Source of the DNA: RHLJ01 sp965601955 | GTDB taxonomy: Bacteria; Bacteroidota; Rhodothermia; Balneolales; Balneolaceae | Reading direction: 5' to 3' | Assembly (NCBI GenBank): GCA_965601955.1 | Contig: OZ271855.1 | Span: forward strand, 868,001 to 932,000 | Length of the DNA stretch: 64,000 bases | Shown: positions 6,899-15,605 of the stretch, piece by piece | Layout: every line of letters begins with the position of its first letter | Position numbering within the stretch: the first letter of the stretch is position 1 | Notes under the pieces: generated by a model | Seen by the model: only the letters and a program-made list of their open reading frames with translations | What the model was told of the DNA's origin: nothing | The model's database searches: none | Made by a program: the position numbers and the translations under genes

Positions 6899-7648
6899 AT
6901 GAAGAAAAGGCACCTTTTATTAATCCTATTTTGTTCTGCATTAATTATATCGTGTACAGAAGAACGGGAAGAGGTGCATTTTTTTCTGGATGGGTATCCT
7001 GAGTTACAGTTTCTTGATATAAGAGGAAACCCGGTCCCTACTGAGTTTTTTGTCCGACACGAAAATCAAAATGGTATGTCGGTGTATGAAATACAGGATA
7101 TCACACTAAATCTGGTGTACCGAAAAACAAAAGATCCTTATTCAGGGTTTATTCGCACCTATCATTGGGGGGTATATAATATTGAGGCCGTCTTCAAAAA
7201 TGGAAGCATAGAACGCCTTAGATATTGGCATCCAAATCGGCAACTAGCAATGGATCGGGATTATTTAACTGGAAATGGAAATGTGTGGACTTCAGAAGGA
7301 AAGTTATCTATAACCTGGGAAGAAGGCGAAACACAATTCAGGAATACATCCACCGGAAAGATAAAAAGCCTTCATAATGACACGGTTAGCTATTTTTTTG
7401 ATTACGATGGAAATTTATCGCATTATTCTTCGCGCACTGATACCGCCTTTATGCAGTATTATGCTGATGGTTCGCCGAGGTATATTTTTCCAATTAGCAA
7501 TAACGGTTCGTTAAACGGCCTCGTAAAACGATGGCATCCTAACGGGCAATTGCAAGCCATTGGCAAATATGTGGATGGAGAAGAATCGGGAACGTGGATT
7601 GAGTATGACTCGTTAGGTAATGTGTTAGGTCAGGTTGATTACAATTAG
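6899..7648 (+). CDS. MORN/YwqK-type repeat lipoprotein
   Basis: 249 aa. The signal peptide ends in the lipobox LIISC. Several repeats of the MORN/YwqK kind follow: RLRYWHPNRQLAMDRDY, AFMQYYADGSPRYIF, LVKRWHPNGQLQAIGKYV and EESGTWIEYDSLGNVLGQVD. These repeats form beta-hairpin arrays. The label antitoxin, often attached to YwqK proteins, is not supported here because no toxin gene is adjacent. It is co-transcribed with the cyclophilin lipoprotein, so an envelope role is likely. Confidence 0.8.
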   Translation: MKKRHLLLILFCSALIISCTEEREEVHFFLDGYPELQFLDIRGNPVPTEFFVRHENQNGMSVYEIQDITLNLVYRKTKDPYSGFIRTYHWGVYNIEAVFKNGSIERLRYWHPNRQLAMDRDYLTGNGNVWTSEGKLSITWEEGETQFRNTSTGKIKSLHNDTVSYFFDYDGNLSHYSSRTDTAFMQYYADGSPRYIFPISNNGSLNGLVKRWHPNGQLQAIGKYVDGEESGTWIEYDSLGNVLGQVDYN

Positions 7649-7728
7649 TAATAATTACGTTGTGTAGTAGCCTCTTTGGCTAAGAGGATAATTCATTATG
7701 TAATACAACTACCATATGGGAGTATATC

Positions 7729-9297
7729 ATGTGGAAGCCATTAAACCTGGACTATGTACTTTCCAAGTACGAACCTCTGAGCATTAAGGTAATTGTTCCA
7801 TTAGTAGGATGGATTCTTATTATATCAGGAACTATAGCAATTACGCTTTTGAATCTTCCAGACGACTGGATTAGCTATAGCTCAGATAAAAGTCGGTTGC
7901 TTACCTTTTTTATTCTTAACCCACCACTTTTAATTTGTTTGCTGTTGTTGTTTTGGTTGGGTTTCGAGTGGGCATTTATTCCCATTTTCTTATCTATGTT
8001 TATCATAGGGATTTTTAGTCATTTGCCCTTCTATTGGTCGATTTTGTTCGCACTTTCTTTTGTATTTGGTCTTTCTATATATGCTATTGTATATCACAGC
8101 TTGTCTATAAAATACAACCTACGCGGTATGATGAGTATCGTTGTATTTATTATCACTTCATTTATTTCGGCTACAGCAAGTTCATTGGGGGCATTTATTT
8201 GGAGCATGTCACACGATCTTTCTGTTTCCCAAACCGAGACACTTTGGAATGGCTGGTGGACAGGTTCTTTTCTTCAATCGATAGCAATTATTGGTCCTGT
8301 GCTGTTCATTTTTTCTCCTAAAGTGGAGCAGCTAAAAGACAAGTGGTATCAAATTCCGGACCGTAAAGAAGTATCGCTAGGTTGGATATACAGTACGATA
8401 GCCGTTGTCACAATTGTAATAGCTGTATTCATTTATTCTGGAAAATATTTAGGCCAACAGCGAGTAGCCGAAGAAGTAATGGCCATGGAATCAAAGTCAG
8501 TAGAGTTGATTGTCGGTTCTCTCGAATCATTTGAGATTATCACCTGGATTTCTATCTGGATTATACTTTGCGTAGGATTCGGAGCTGTTTTTCTAGTAGG
8601 GAGCTGGAATAGGGAACTGAAAACAAAAGTGGAAGAGAAAACTTTTTCTCTCAAAAAAGTGGAGGAAGAACTCGTACAGTCACTTTCTGAGAAAGAAGTT
8701 CTGTTAAAAGAAATCCACCATCGTGTTAAGAATAACCTTGCAGTAGTTACAGCTTTATTAGACCTGCAATACATGAACTCGAAAGAGGAAAAAGTAAAAC
8801 ATGTACTAAGCGATTCTAAATCTCGTGTTAAGTCTATGGCATATATCCACGAGACACTCTATCAAACAGAGAATTTTTCAAAAGTAGATTTACAGGAATA
8901 CCTGGACCGGCTATGTAAATCAATTAATACGACCTTCAACCCGAATGGAAAAAAAATAAGTATCACCCTTGATACAAGCGGTCATAGCCTTGAAATGAAT
9001 AAAGCAATTCCGTTGGGCCTTTTGTTGAATGAGTTATTGGTGAACTCCTATAAGCACGCCTTTACCAACCGTGATGAAGGCAATATTATGGTACAGCTAG
9101 AAAAAGATGGAGATAAGCTTGCGTTGATAGTTAAAGATGATGGAGTAGGTTTTGATTACAACGAAAACATGGAAAGAAATAAAACACTGGGGATGACGAT
9201 CATCAAAACCCTGGCCCGACAACTACAGGGCGAAGTAGAGATGAATTCTCAAAAAACGGGTACTCAATTTAAGGTGACGATGAAGCTGGCTTCTTAG
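7729..9297 (+). CDS. Membrane sensor histidine kinase, HisKA_2 (HWE-like) type
   Basis: 522 aa. The first 285 residues contain about eight transmembrane helices, arranged as a MASE-like integral sensor, and the last is followed by a short coiled coil (SLKKVEEELVQSLSEKEVLL). The phosphoacceptor block EIHHRVKNNLAVVTALLDLQ (His near residue 329) is the HisKA_2 signature. The ATPase motifs are LLNELLVNSYKHAF (N-box), VKDDGVGFDYN (G1) and GMTIIKTLARQLQGE (G2). No response regulator lies next to it, so it is an orphan kinase whose partner is elsewhere. The signal is unknown. Confidence 0.9.
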   Translation: MWKPLNLDYVLSKYEPLSIKVIVPLVGWILIISGTIAITLLNLPDDWISYSSDKSRLLTFFILNPPLLICLLLLFWLGFEWAFIPIFLSMFIIGIFSHLPFYWSILFALSFVFGLSIYAIVYHSLSIKYNLRGMMSIVVFIITSFISATASSLGAFIWSMSHDLSVSQTETLWNGWWTGSFLQSIAIIGPVLFIFSPKVEQLKDKWYQIPDRKEVSLGWIYSTIAVVTIVIAVFIYSGKYLGQQRVAEEVMAMESKSVELIVGSLESFEIITWISIWIILCVGFGAVFLVGSWNRELKTKVEEKTFSLKKVEEELVQSLSEKEVLLKEIHHRVKNNLAVVTALLDLQYMNSKEEKVKHVLSDSKSRVKSMAYIHETLYQTENFSKVDLQEYLDRLCKSINTTFNPNGKKISITLDTSGHSLEMNKAIPLGLLLNELLVNSYKHAFTNRDEGNIMVQLEKDGDKLALIVKDDGVGFDYNENMERNKTLGMTIIKTLARQLQGEVEMNSQKTGTQFKVTMKLAS

Positions 9298-9360
9298 AAT
9301 GAAGATAGGAACATAGTATTCTAAAGCTTGTATATTCATGCTACAAAAAGCTTTACAACT

Positions 9361-11211
9361 ATGGCATTTTCTTTTCCTTCGTTAGATCAAGTCGCTGAAC
9401 GCATACTTTTCCTTTTTAAACGGTTCCCTTTTGTAGCGTTAGTCTCTTTTCTAGGTACTGTTGTGGCAGTTTGGTATGCGGGACTTGATTATGAGGATCA
9501 GGAGCTATACCCAAATGCAGTGAAGCTAATCTTCATTTGTATTTTAGGTATCTCACTCTTGTTTTCGTTGGCAACTTTTTTGGAACAGGTTGAATGGAAG
9601 GCATACTGGAAGCTTGGCGTAAATATTCTTGGGATTATACTATTGGTTGCCTACTACTTCTTGTTAGGTGACAGATGGGAAGAAGGGCCTGCAGAAGTAT
9701 GGTATCGATATGCGCTATTTTTTTTAGCCTCTCATCTATTTGTTGCCTTCGCTCCATTTCTCTCAAAAGGTAAACTAGACTCATTTTGGGAATACAATAA
9801 GGCACTATTTCTAAGGGTATTGCTGTCCGTATTGTATTCGGGAGTTCTATTTGCCGGGCTCTCGATTGCACTTCTCTCTATTGATAATTTGTTAGGATTA
9901 GATGTTAAGGATGAAAGATATTTACAGCTCTTCTTCTTTTTAGGGGGAATCTTTAACACCTGGTTTTTCTTAGCGGGAATACCAGATAAGGAGACGATTA
10001 CTCATGAACAGTTAGTATTCCCAAAAGGTCTTAGAATTTTTGTCCAGTTCGTTCTAATCCCTCTGGTTAGTGTTTACATTTTCATTCTTTACCTGTACCT
10101 CATTAAGATTATTGTGGAATGGCAGCTTCCTAATGGGTGGGTGGCTAACCTTGTACTTAGTTTTTCGATAGCTGGGATACTTTCATTGTTACTTCTATTT
10201 CCAATTCGGGAAAGCAGTGAACACAAGTGGATTAGATGGTATTCAAAAGGGTATTACATAGCACTAATTCCGCTAATCGGGTTGTTAATGCTTTCCATTG
10301 GGGTGCGTATTTCAGAGTACGGCGTAACCATAAATAGATATTATGTGGCCACATTAGGGGTTTGGTTAACTGGTATGGTATTCTATTTCATTCTTAGTAA
10401 AGCAAAAAGTATCAAGGTGATTCCAATATCATTATGCGCAATCGCTCTACTTACTTCTTTTGGTCCTTTAGGTGCTTTCGCTGTTTCTGAGCGAAGCCAA
10501 ACAGGCAGATTTGAAGAGATACTTTCAATGAATGACATGCTTGATGAACAGGGTATGGTCATTCCAAAAAAGGAAGGCTTGGAAGTTTCATTTGATGATC
10601 GAAAGCAGTTGGGATCCAGTATCGGTTACTTACTTGAAAATCATGGAATGGAGCGTCTTCAGCAATACTTTAAAACGGACTTGTCTTCGATTATAGATAG
10701 TACTTTTGCTGATCAGGAGTTCAATTATATGGGGCCTGAAGAAAAAATTATTTCTTTTATAGGCTTGAAATATGTTGAGGAATGGGAAGACACCGAAGAT
10801 GAGGAGGTTACTATTGAATACTTTGACTATTCTCTTATACCATTCTATCCTGTAGAGATTAAAGATTATGACTATGCAGTAAATTCTGGGCTTTTATTAA
10901 AGGAAAAGGAAAAAGAATTTGAGATAGAGGGAGAACTTTGGTCAGTTCAATTAAAAGAAGAGTCTAAAGAGCTTTCGTTTGCAAAGAAAAATACAGGAGA
11001 AACATTTGTAGTTTCTTATGAACAAATTCAGAAGGGATTATTAGATTCTTACCCAAAAGAAACAAATAATGTCGCTTTTGAAGACATGAGCATTATCGCA
11101 GGAAATGAAGAGATAGAAGTTCTAATCGTCTTTATCAATCTTTCAGGAATTACTGGTGATAATGAAATCTTGCAAGTATTGAATCTAAATTTGTACGTCA
11201 AAACAAAATAA
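9361..11211 (+). CDS. DUF4153 integral membrane protein
   Basis: About 616 aa from the ATG at 9361; an in-frame ATG 11 codons earlier adds only a polar stretch. Roughly eleven transmembrane helices fill residues 20-380, including the block ALFLRVLLSVLYSGVLFAGL and the DUF4153-like LFFFLGGIFNTWFFLAGIP. A long soluble C-terminal region, rich in acidic residues, lies outside the membrane. The family function is unknown. The next gene starts on the last base of the stop codon (TAATG), so the AI-2E-family gene is translationally coupled. Confidence 0.8.
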   Translation: MAFSFPSLDQVAERILFLFKRFPFVALVSFLGTVVAVWYAGLDYEDQELYPNAVKLIFICILGISLLFSLATFLEQVEWKAYWKLGVNILGIILLVAYYFLLGDRWEEGPAEVWYRYALFFLASHLFVAFAPFLSKGKLDSFWEYNKALFLRVLLSVLYSGVLFAGLSIALLSIDNLLGLDVKDERYLQLFFFLGGIFNTWFFLAGIPDKETITHEQLVFPKGLRIFVQFVLIPLVSVYIFILYLYLIKIIVEWQLPNGWVANLVLSFSIAGILSLLLLFPIRESSEHKWIRWYSKGYYIALIPLIGLLMLSIGVRISEYGVTINRYYVATLGVWLTGMVFYFILSKAKSIKVIPISLCAIALLTSFGPLGAFAVSERSQTGRFEEILSMNDMLDEQGMVIPKKEGLEVSFDDRKQLGSSIGYLLENHGMERLQQYFKTDLSSIIDSTFADQEFNYMGPEEKIISFIGLKYVEEWEDTEDEEVTIEYFDYSLIPFYPVEIKDYDYAVNSGLLLKEKEKEFEIEGELWSVQLKEESKELSFAKKNTGETFVVSYEQIQKGLLDSYPKETNNVAFEDMSIIAGNEEIEVLIVFINLSGITGDNEILQVLNLNLYVKTK

Positions 11212-12287
11212 TGAGCCACCACCCTCTTAAAACCAAACGCGAATATCCATTTTGGATGAAAGCTTCGGTAACCCTTTTTGGGCTTTGCCTGTTATTCGTA
11301 ATTCTTAGTTATGGAAAATTTATTCTAATGCCGCTGGCTTTTGCAGCATTTCTTTCCATGCTTCTAAGCCCGGTAACAAGGAAGCTCGAAAGCTGGAAGT
11401 TAGGTCGTGCGTTCAGCATAGTGCTCACTCTTCTACTGGTCATTATCGTATTTGCAGGCATTATCTCACTTATTTCAGCACAGTTTGTTCAGTTTTCAGA
11501 GCGGGTACCAGAAGTAACGGAACGGTTAAAAACAGTGACAGCAGATGGGATTCAGTTTTTGGAAGAAACGGTAGGGTTATCCCAGGAAGAACGTACCAAT
11601 TACCTACAACAAGGAGCGAGTAATCTTATAGATCGAAGTGGTCAATACATTGGTTCTTTTGTAGGGGCAACCACAAGTGCATTTACGCTGCTAGCCCTCC
11701 TCCCCATTTTTATTTTTTTCATGCTGTATTACCGCGAAATGTATCAAATATTTTTTCAGAAGTTGTTTGAGCAAAAAGACGGTAATTCAAGAATTGATAT
11801 GGTACTTACGGATGTTCAGGACGTCACCCAAAACTACCTGGTCGGGCTATTAACTGTTATTGGAATCCTGGCGGTACTGAATACCGGAGGGTTATTTCTG
11901 ATAGGAATGGAGCATGCTATTTTCTTTGGGGTATTTGCATCACTGATGGCAGTTATTCCTTATATAGGTATCATTATTGGCGCCCTTCCACCTTTACTAT
12001 TTGCTGTTCTATTGGGAGATTCCTTACTCCAACCGGTTCTCGTAGTCGCTGTTTTTGGGGTGGTACAATTTTTAGAAGGAAATTTTATATCTCCCCGAAT
12101 CGTAGGTTCGAAAGTCTCTATCAACCCATTCGTAGCAATGCTGGCCCTAATCATTGGCGGAGAGGTTTGGGGGATTTCAGGGATGATACTCTTTGTACCT
12201 CTGATTGGAATACTTCGTGTGATTTTTGAAGAAATAGAAGAGCTCAAACCCTACGGGTATCTATTGGGGAATAGAATTGAGTATTAG
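11211..12287 (+). CDS. AI-2E family (PerM/TqsA-type) transporter
   Basis: 358 aa. It has the family layout: two to three N-terminal helices (LILMPLAFAAFLSMLLSPVT), a soluble linker with an amphipathic region (FSERVPEVTERLKTVTADGI), then paired helices with the conserved glycines IPYIGIIIGALPP and GVVQFLEGNFISPRIVGSKV. The last motif, (Q)x(L/I)E(G/N)xxxxPxxxG, is diagnostic. The substrate is uncertain: some members export autoinducer-2, and others are Na+/H+ antiporters. It is coupled to the DUF4153 gene by a 1-bp stop/start overlap. Confidence 0.92.
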   Translation: MSHHPLKTKREYPFWMKASVTLFGLCLLFVILSYGKFILMPLAFAAFLSMLLSPVTRKLESWKLGRAFSIVLTLLLVIIVFAGIISLISAQFVQFSERVPEVTERLKTVTADGIQFLEETVGLSQEERTNYLQQGASNLIDRSGQYIGSFVGATTSAFTLLALLPIFIFFMLYYREMYQIFFQKLFEQKDGNSRIDMVLTDVQDVTQNYLVGLLTVIGILAVLNTGGLFLIGMEHAIFFGVFASLMAVIPYIGIIIGALPPLLFAVLLGDSLLQPVLVVAVFGVVQFLEGNFISPRIVGSKVSINPFVAMLALIIGGEVWGISGMILFVPLIGILRVIFEEIEELKPYGYLLGNRIEY

Positions 12288-12342
12288 CTTTTGAATCTCA
12301 GCCCAAGCGGTTACATTTCCTCCTTAAACTTAACCATTTGTC

Positions 12343-14295
12343 ATGAGATCACTCACAGCCTTATTCTGCACTCTCTTTTTAATTCTATTTTCGACCTCTA
12401 TTCAAAGCCAAATAGTACCCACCCCTTTTTCTAAAGGGGTAAATTTAACGAATTGGTTTCAGGCGGGTTCTCCACAAGAAATTGATTTCTCGAAGTACTC
12501 CAAAGAAGATTTTGAAAATATAAAGAGCCTTGGAGCTGATGTGATCCGCCTCCCTATCAACCTTCATGCAATGACGGCTGGGGCACCAAACTATGAAATT
12601 GATTCACTGTTCTACTTCTTTTTAGATCAGGCTGTTGATTGGGCGGAGGAGTTGGAAATGTATTTGATTCTCGATAACCATACGTTCGACCCAAGCGAGG
12701 CTACCGACCCGAACATTGGTGATGTACTTGTTCCGGTATGGACACAAATGGCCACCCACTACGGTGATAGATCAGACTACATCCTGTTTGAAGTATTAAA
12801 CGAACCCCATGGTATTGCAAATGCAACATGGAATGCCATTCAGGGAGATGTTATTGATGCAATCCGGCTAGTGAATACCAAGCATACGATCATTGTAGGT
12901 CCGGCAGATTATAACAGCTTCCGTAGCCTGGAATTTTTACCCGAATACGCTGATACCAACCTGATTTACACTTTTCATTTCTATGATCCTTTTGTACTGA
13001 CTCATCAGGGAGCTACGTGGACAGATCCTTCTTTAGGACCATTATCAGGTGTTCCATTTCCATATGATGCAGCAAATATGCCAAGCCTTCCTGCTTCACT
13101 ATCAGGAACCTGGGTTCAGGGAGCGTTTAATAACTATGCCAATGAGGGGACTGCTGAGGATGTTCTGGAGCTTTTGGATATTGCTCTTGATTTCGCAGAA
13201 ACCAGGGGAGTGCCTGTATTCTGTGGAGAGTTCGGAGTATACATCCCGAATAGTGATAATGAATCTCGCGTGAACTGGTATGGAACCGTGGGGCCATACT
13301 TATCAGAAAACAACATTGGATGGACCATTTGGGATTACCAGGGAGGCTTTGGAATTTTTGAAGCAGGTACCGGAGAATTATTCGATCATGATATTAATGT
13401 TCCTCTGGTAGATACGTTAGGCTTTATTGTACCGGAGCAAACCGAGTTAGTAATCAGACCTGATTCAGTAGGTTTTGATATTTATAGAGATTTTTCAGCA
13501 AAAGGAGTTTCGAGTTCGGGATCAGGCGGAGTGGTTAACCTCTATGAAACCGACAATGTGTATGATGGTGAGTTCAGTTTATCATGGACCGGAGCCACTC
13601 AATACAGCGCGATCACTTTTGACTTTAGCCCAAATAAGGATTTGAGCGAATTAGAGTCAGGTGAAGTTTTGTTAAGAATGTGGGTGACTGGAGATACACC
13701 GAGTTCTGATTTCGACTTACGATTTATTGATACGGACACCAATGTAGATGGCGATCGTCCCTGGAGAGCTAATATTAGGGTTGATAATAGCACAATCACT
13801 TTTGATGGTACCTGGCAATTACTTGAAATCGATTTGAGTAATTTTCCGGAAATGGGAAGCTGGGATGATGGCCAATGGCACAATCCTCAGGGGGATTTTG
13901 ACTGGTCAGCTATCGATGTATTCCAGATTGTTGCCGAAAGTGGAAATCACGGAGACGCCAAATTCTGGTTTGATGATATTCAGATTGTCGGCAGTGTGAT
14001 TAATTCCATTGAACAACCTGGTGATACCCCTATCGAGTTTACGCTCAAACAGAACTACCCAAATCCCTTCAACCCTAGCACTACAATTAGCTTTACACTG
14101 GCAGGTACTCAATACACTTCCTTAAAAGTGTATGATTTGCTTGGCCGGGAAGTCTCCGTACTGGTTGATGAGGTTAGAAGTATAGGTAACCACGAAGTGC
14201 GCTTTGATGCTTCCGCATTATCCTCAGGGGTTTACCTGTATGAGCTTAGAGCAGGAGATTTTGTACAAACACAAAAGATGTTGTTGGTGAAGTAG
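12343..14295 (+). CDS. Secreted GH5 family endoglucanase-like hydrolase with C-terminal sorting domain
   Basis: 650 aa. The signal peptide is at residues 1-23. A GH5 TIM barrel follows (about 25-365), with the general acid/base in FEVLNEPHG (Glu near 155) and the nucleophile in VPVFCGEFGVY (Glu near 296), plus the substrate-cleft VIRLPINLHA. Residues about 380-545 resemble a CBM11-type carbohydrate-binding beta-sandwich (NKDLSELESGEVLLRMWVT, DIQIVGS). The last 80 residues are a type IX-like sorting domain (QNYPNPFNPSTTISF ... GVYLYELRAGDFV). It is therefore secreted and probably surface-bound, acting on a beta-glucan. The exact substrate is not predictable. It is monocistronic. Confidence 0.9.
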   Translation: MRSLTALFCTLFLILFSTSIQSQIVPTPFSKGVNLTNWFQAGSPQEIDFSKYSKEDFENIKSLGADVIRLPINLHAMTAGAPNYEIDSLFYFFLDQAVDWAEELEMYLILDNHTFDPSEATDPNIGDVLVPVWTQMATHYGDRSDYILFEVLNEPHGIANATWNAIQGDVIDAIRLVNTKHTIIVGPADYNSFRSLEFLPEYADTNLIYTFHFYDPFVLTHQGATWTDPSLGPLSGVPFPYDAANMPSLPASLSGTWVQGAFNNYANEGTAEDVLELLDIALDFAETRGVPVFCGEFGVYIPNSDNESRVNWYGTVGPYLSENNIGWTIWDYQGGFGIFEAGTGELFDHDINVPLVDTLGFIVPEQTELVIRPDSVGFDIYRDFSAKGVSSSGSGGVVNLYETDNVYDGEFSLSWTGATQYSAITFDFSPNKDLSELESGEVLLRMWVTGDTPSSDFDLRFIDTDTNVDGDRPWRANIRVDNSTITFDGTWQLLEIDLSNFPEMGSWDDGQWHNPQGDFDWSAIDVFQIVAESGNHGDAKFWFDDIQIVGSVINSIEQPGDTPIEFTLKQNYPNPFNPSTTISFTLAGTQYTSLKVYDLLGREVSVLVDEVRSIGNHEVRFDASALSSGVYLYELRAGDFVQTQKMLLVK

Positions 14296-14320
14296 AGATT
14301 TTATTCTCTTACCTGGGCGT

Positions 14321-14349
14321 GATTTTAATGTTTACATAACATTAAAATC
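14321..14349. repeat. Perfect 12-bp inverted repeat after the GH5 gene
   Basis: GATTTTAATGTT and AACATTAAAATC pair fully around the loop TACAT. It lies 25 bp past the GH5 stop. No T-run follows on the plus strand, so it could be an atypical terminator or a processing/protein-binding site for the next gene. Confidence 0.7.
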
Positions 14350-14387
14350 GTAGTATATCGGATGGTAGCTGGGCATTAGAATTTAGA

Positions 14388-15161
14388 ATGAGTTCTCATA
14401 AATTATCCTTCATTAGGTTTTTAGACCTATTTAATCTAAGGATGGGCATTGGAATATTAATAGCGGTTTCTGGTGCGTATCTCTGTCACCGATACGGAGT
14501 AATTGCAGAATATCCACTTTCGTTGATAAGTATCGCTATTGTTTTTCCTATAGTTTTCAGCATCAATGCCGCCTTTACGCGTAAAGAAAATGCTCTCAAA
14601 GCATATGCTGAATTAAAGGGCCACGGAACAGCACTCCTATTTGCTGCTAAAGATTGGAAAAGTGAGGATCAGGTACAGGATTTAGAACCAGAAGTCATGG
14701 CTCAACTTCAGGGATTAATCTCTTCTATGAAGCTATATTTTGGATCCTCCAAAATTCAAATTGACAACATTTATAATGAATTCAGTGAACTCTCAAGAGT
14801 ATTACAAAAATTGAGGGTACAAATATCTGCCAGTGAAATGAGCAGGGCAAATCAGTATCTAAGCAATATGTTAGTAAGCTTTGAACAAATTGCTACAATA
14901 AAGAGCTACAGGAGTAGTGTATATCTCACAATTTATGGCAGAATTGTAGTTTTTTTATTCCCGCTACTATACGCTCCGTATTTTGGGAATCATGTAGCTG
15001 AATTCCATCCGGGTGTATTGGGGTACTCACTACCAATTATTTACACCACGGTACTCATTGCTTTGCAAAATGTGCACGATTTACTTGAAGACCCCTTAAA
15101 TGGTATGGGCCTTGATGATCTTAAATTCGAAATGCCAGCCTGGGAGAAACTAGGGGAGTAG
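14388..15161 (+). CDS. Bestrophin-like membrane protein
   Basis: 257 aa with two N-terminal helices (MGIGILIAVSGAYLCHRYGV, PLSLISIAIVFPIVFSI), a long amphipathic middle part (about 70-185) and two more hydrophobic segments near the C-terminus. The stretch INAAFTRKENALKAYAELKG after the first hairpin and LIALQNVHDLLEDPLNG near the end are reminiscent of bestrophin-type anion channels, in which a conserved acidic/Pro/Asn segment follows the last helix. The match is by eye and the family assignment is tentative. It is a single gene. Confidence 0.5.
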   Translation: MSSHKLSFIRFLDLFNLRMGIGILIAVSGAYLCHRYGVIAEYPLSLISIAIVFPIVFSINAAFTRKENALKAYAELKGHGTALLFAAKDWKSEDQVQDLEPEVMAQLQGLISSMKLYFGSSKIQIDNIYNEFSELSRVLQKLRVQISASEMSRANQYLSNMLVSFEQIATIKSYRSSVYLTIYGRIVVFLFPLLYAPYFGNHVAEFHPGVLGYSLPIIYTTVLIALQNVHDLLEDPLNGMGLDDLKFEMPAWEKLGE

Positions 15162-15211
15162 TTTTCTAATCGAAGACGTTATCGAGCTAAAATGAGTCAT
15201 CACTTTTAAGG

Positions 15212-15595
15212 CTAATCCTTACGTTGTACAAATACAAATTCTCCAGTACGATCTATGTTGATAGATTTTGCTCTTAAATCTCCTGAAATCCAGAAGTACT
15301 CAGCTTTTAGATCACTAAATGGATTTTCATAGATAACCCCTTCAAATACATCGTCTTCTTCTGAAATAGTACCAATTTCGGCGGCTACAAGCATAGCTCC
15401 ATACTTTCCATTAATGAAGGGCCTTAGTTCGATTCGTATAGCTTCAATATCTGATACCCTAACATTCACAATTTCAAACTTCACTGGTTCATCATAGGAA
15501 ATAAGATCATGCATGCTAAAAGACAATGAATTGTCTTGAAATGACATGTCAAATAAAGTCGCTTCCGGCCAACCTAAATCTTCGAATTTACTCAT
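15212..15595 (-). CDS. Hypothetical 127-aa soluble protein
   Basis: I do not recognise a family. It is a small acidic beta-rich protein without signal peptide or membrane segment (FEIVNVRVSDIEAIRIELRP, AEYFWISGDLRAKSINIDRT). The start lies 10 bp downstream of the polX stop, so it is the second gene of a polX operon, but nothing in it suggests DNA repair. Confidence 0.6.
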   Translation of the reverse strand: MSKFEDLGWPEATLFDMSFQDNSLSFSMHDLISYDEPVKFEIVNVRVSDIEAIRIELRPFINGKYGAMLVAAEIGTISEEDDVFEGVIYENPFSDLKAEYFWISGDLRAKSINIDRTGEFVFVQRKD

Positions 15596-15605
15596 CTAAA
15601 ATCAC

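Noticed and set aside
6899..7648. YwqK antitoxin call for the MORN-repeat lipoprotein
   Set aside because: No toxin gene is adjacent and the protein is an exported lipoprotein next to a foldase.
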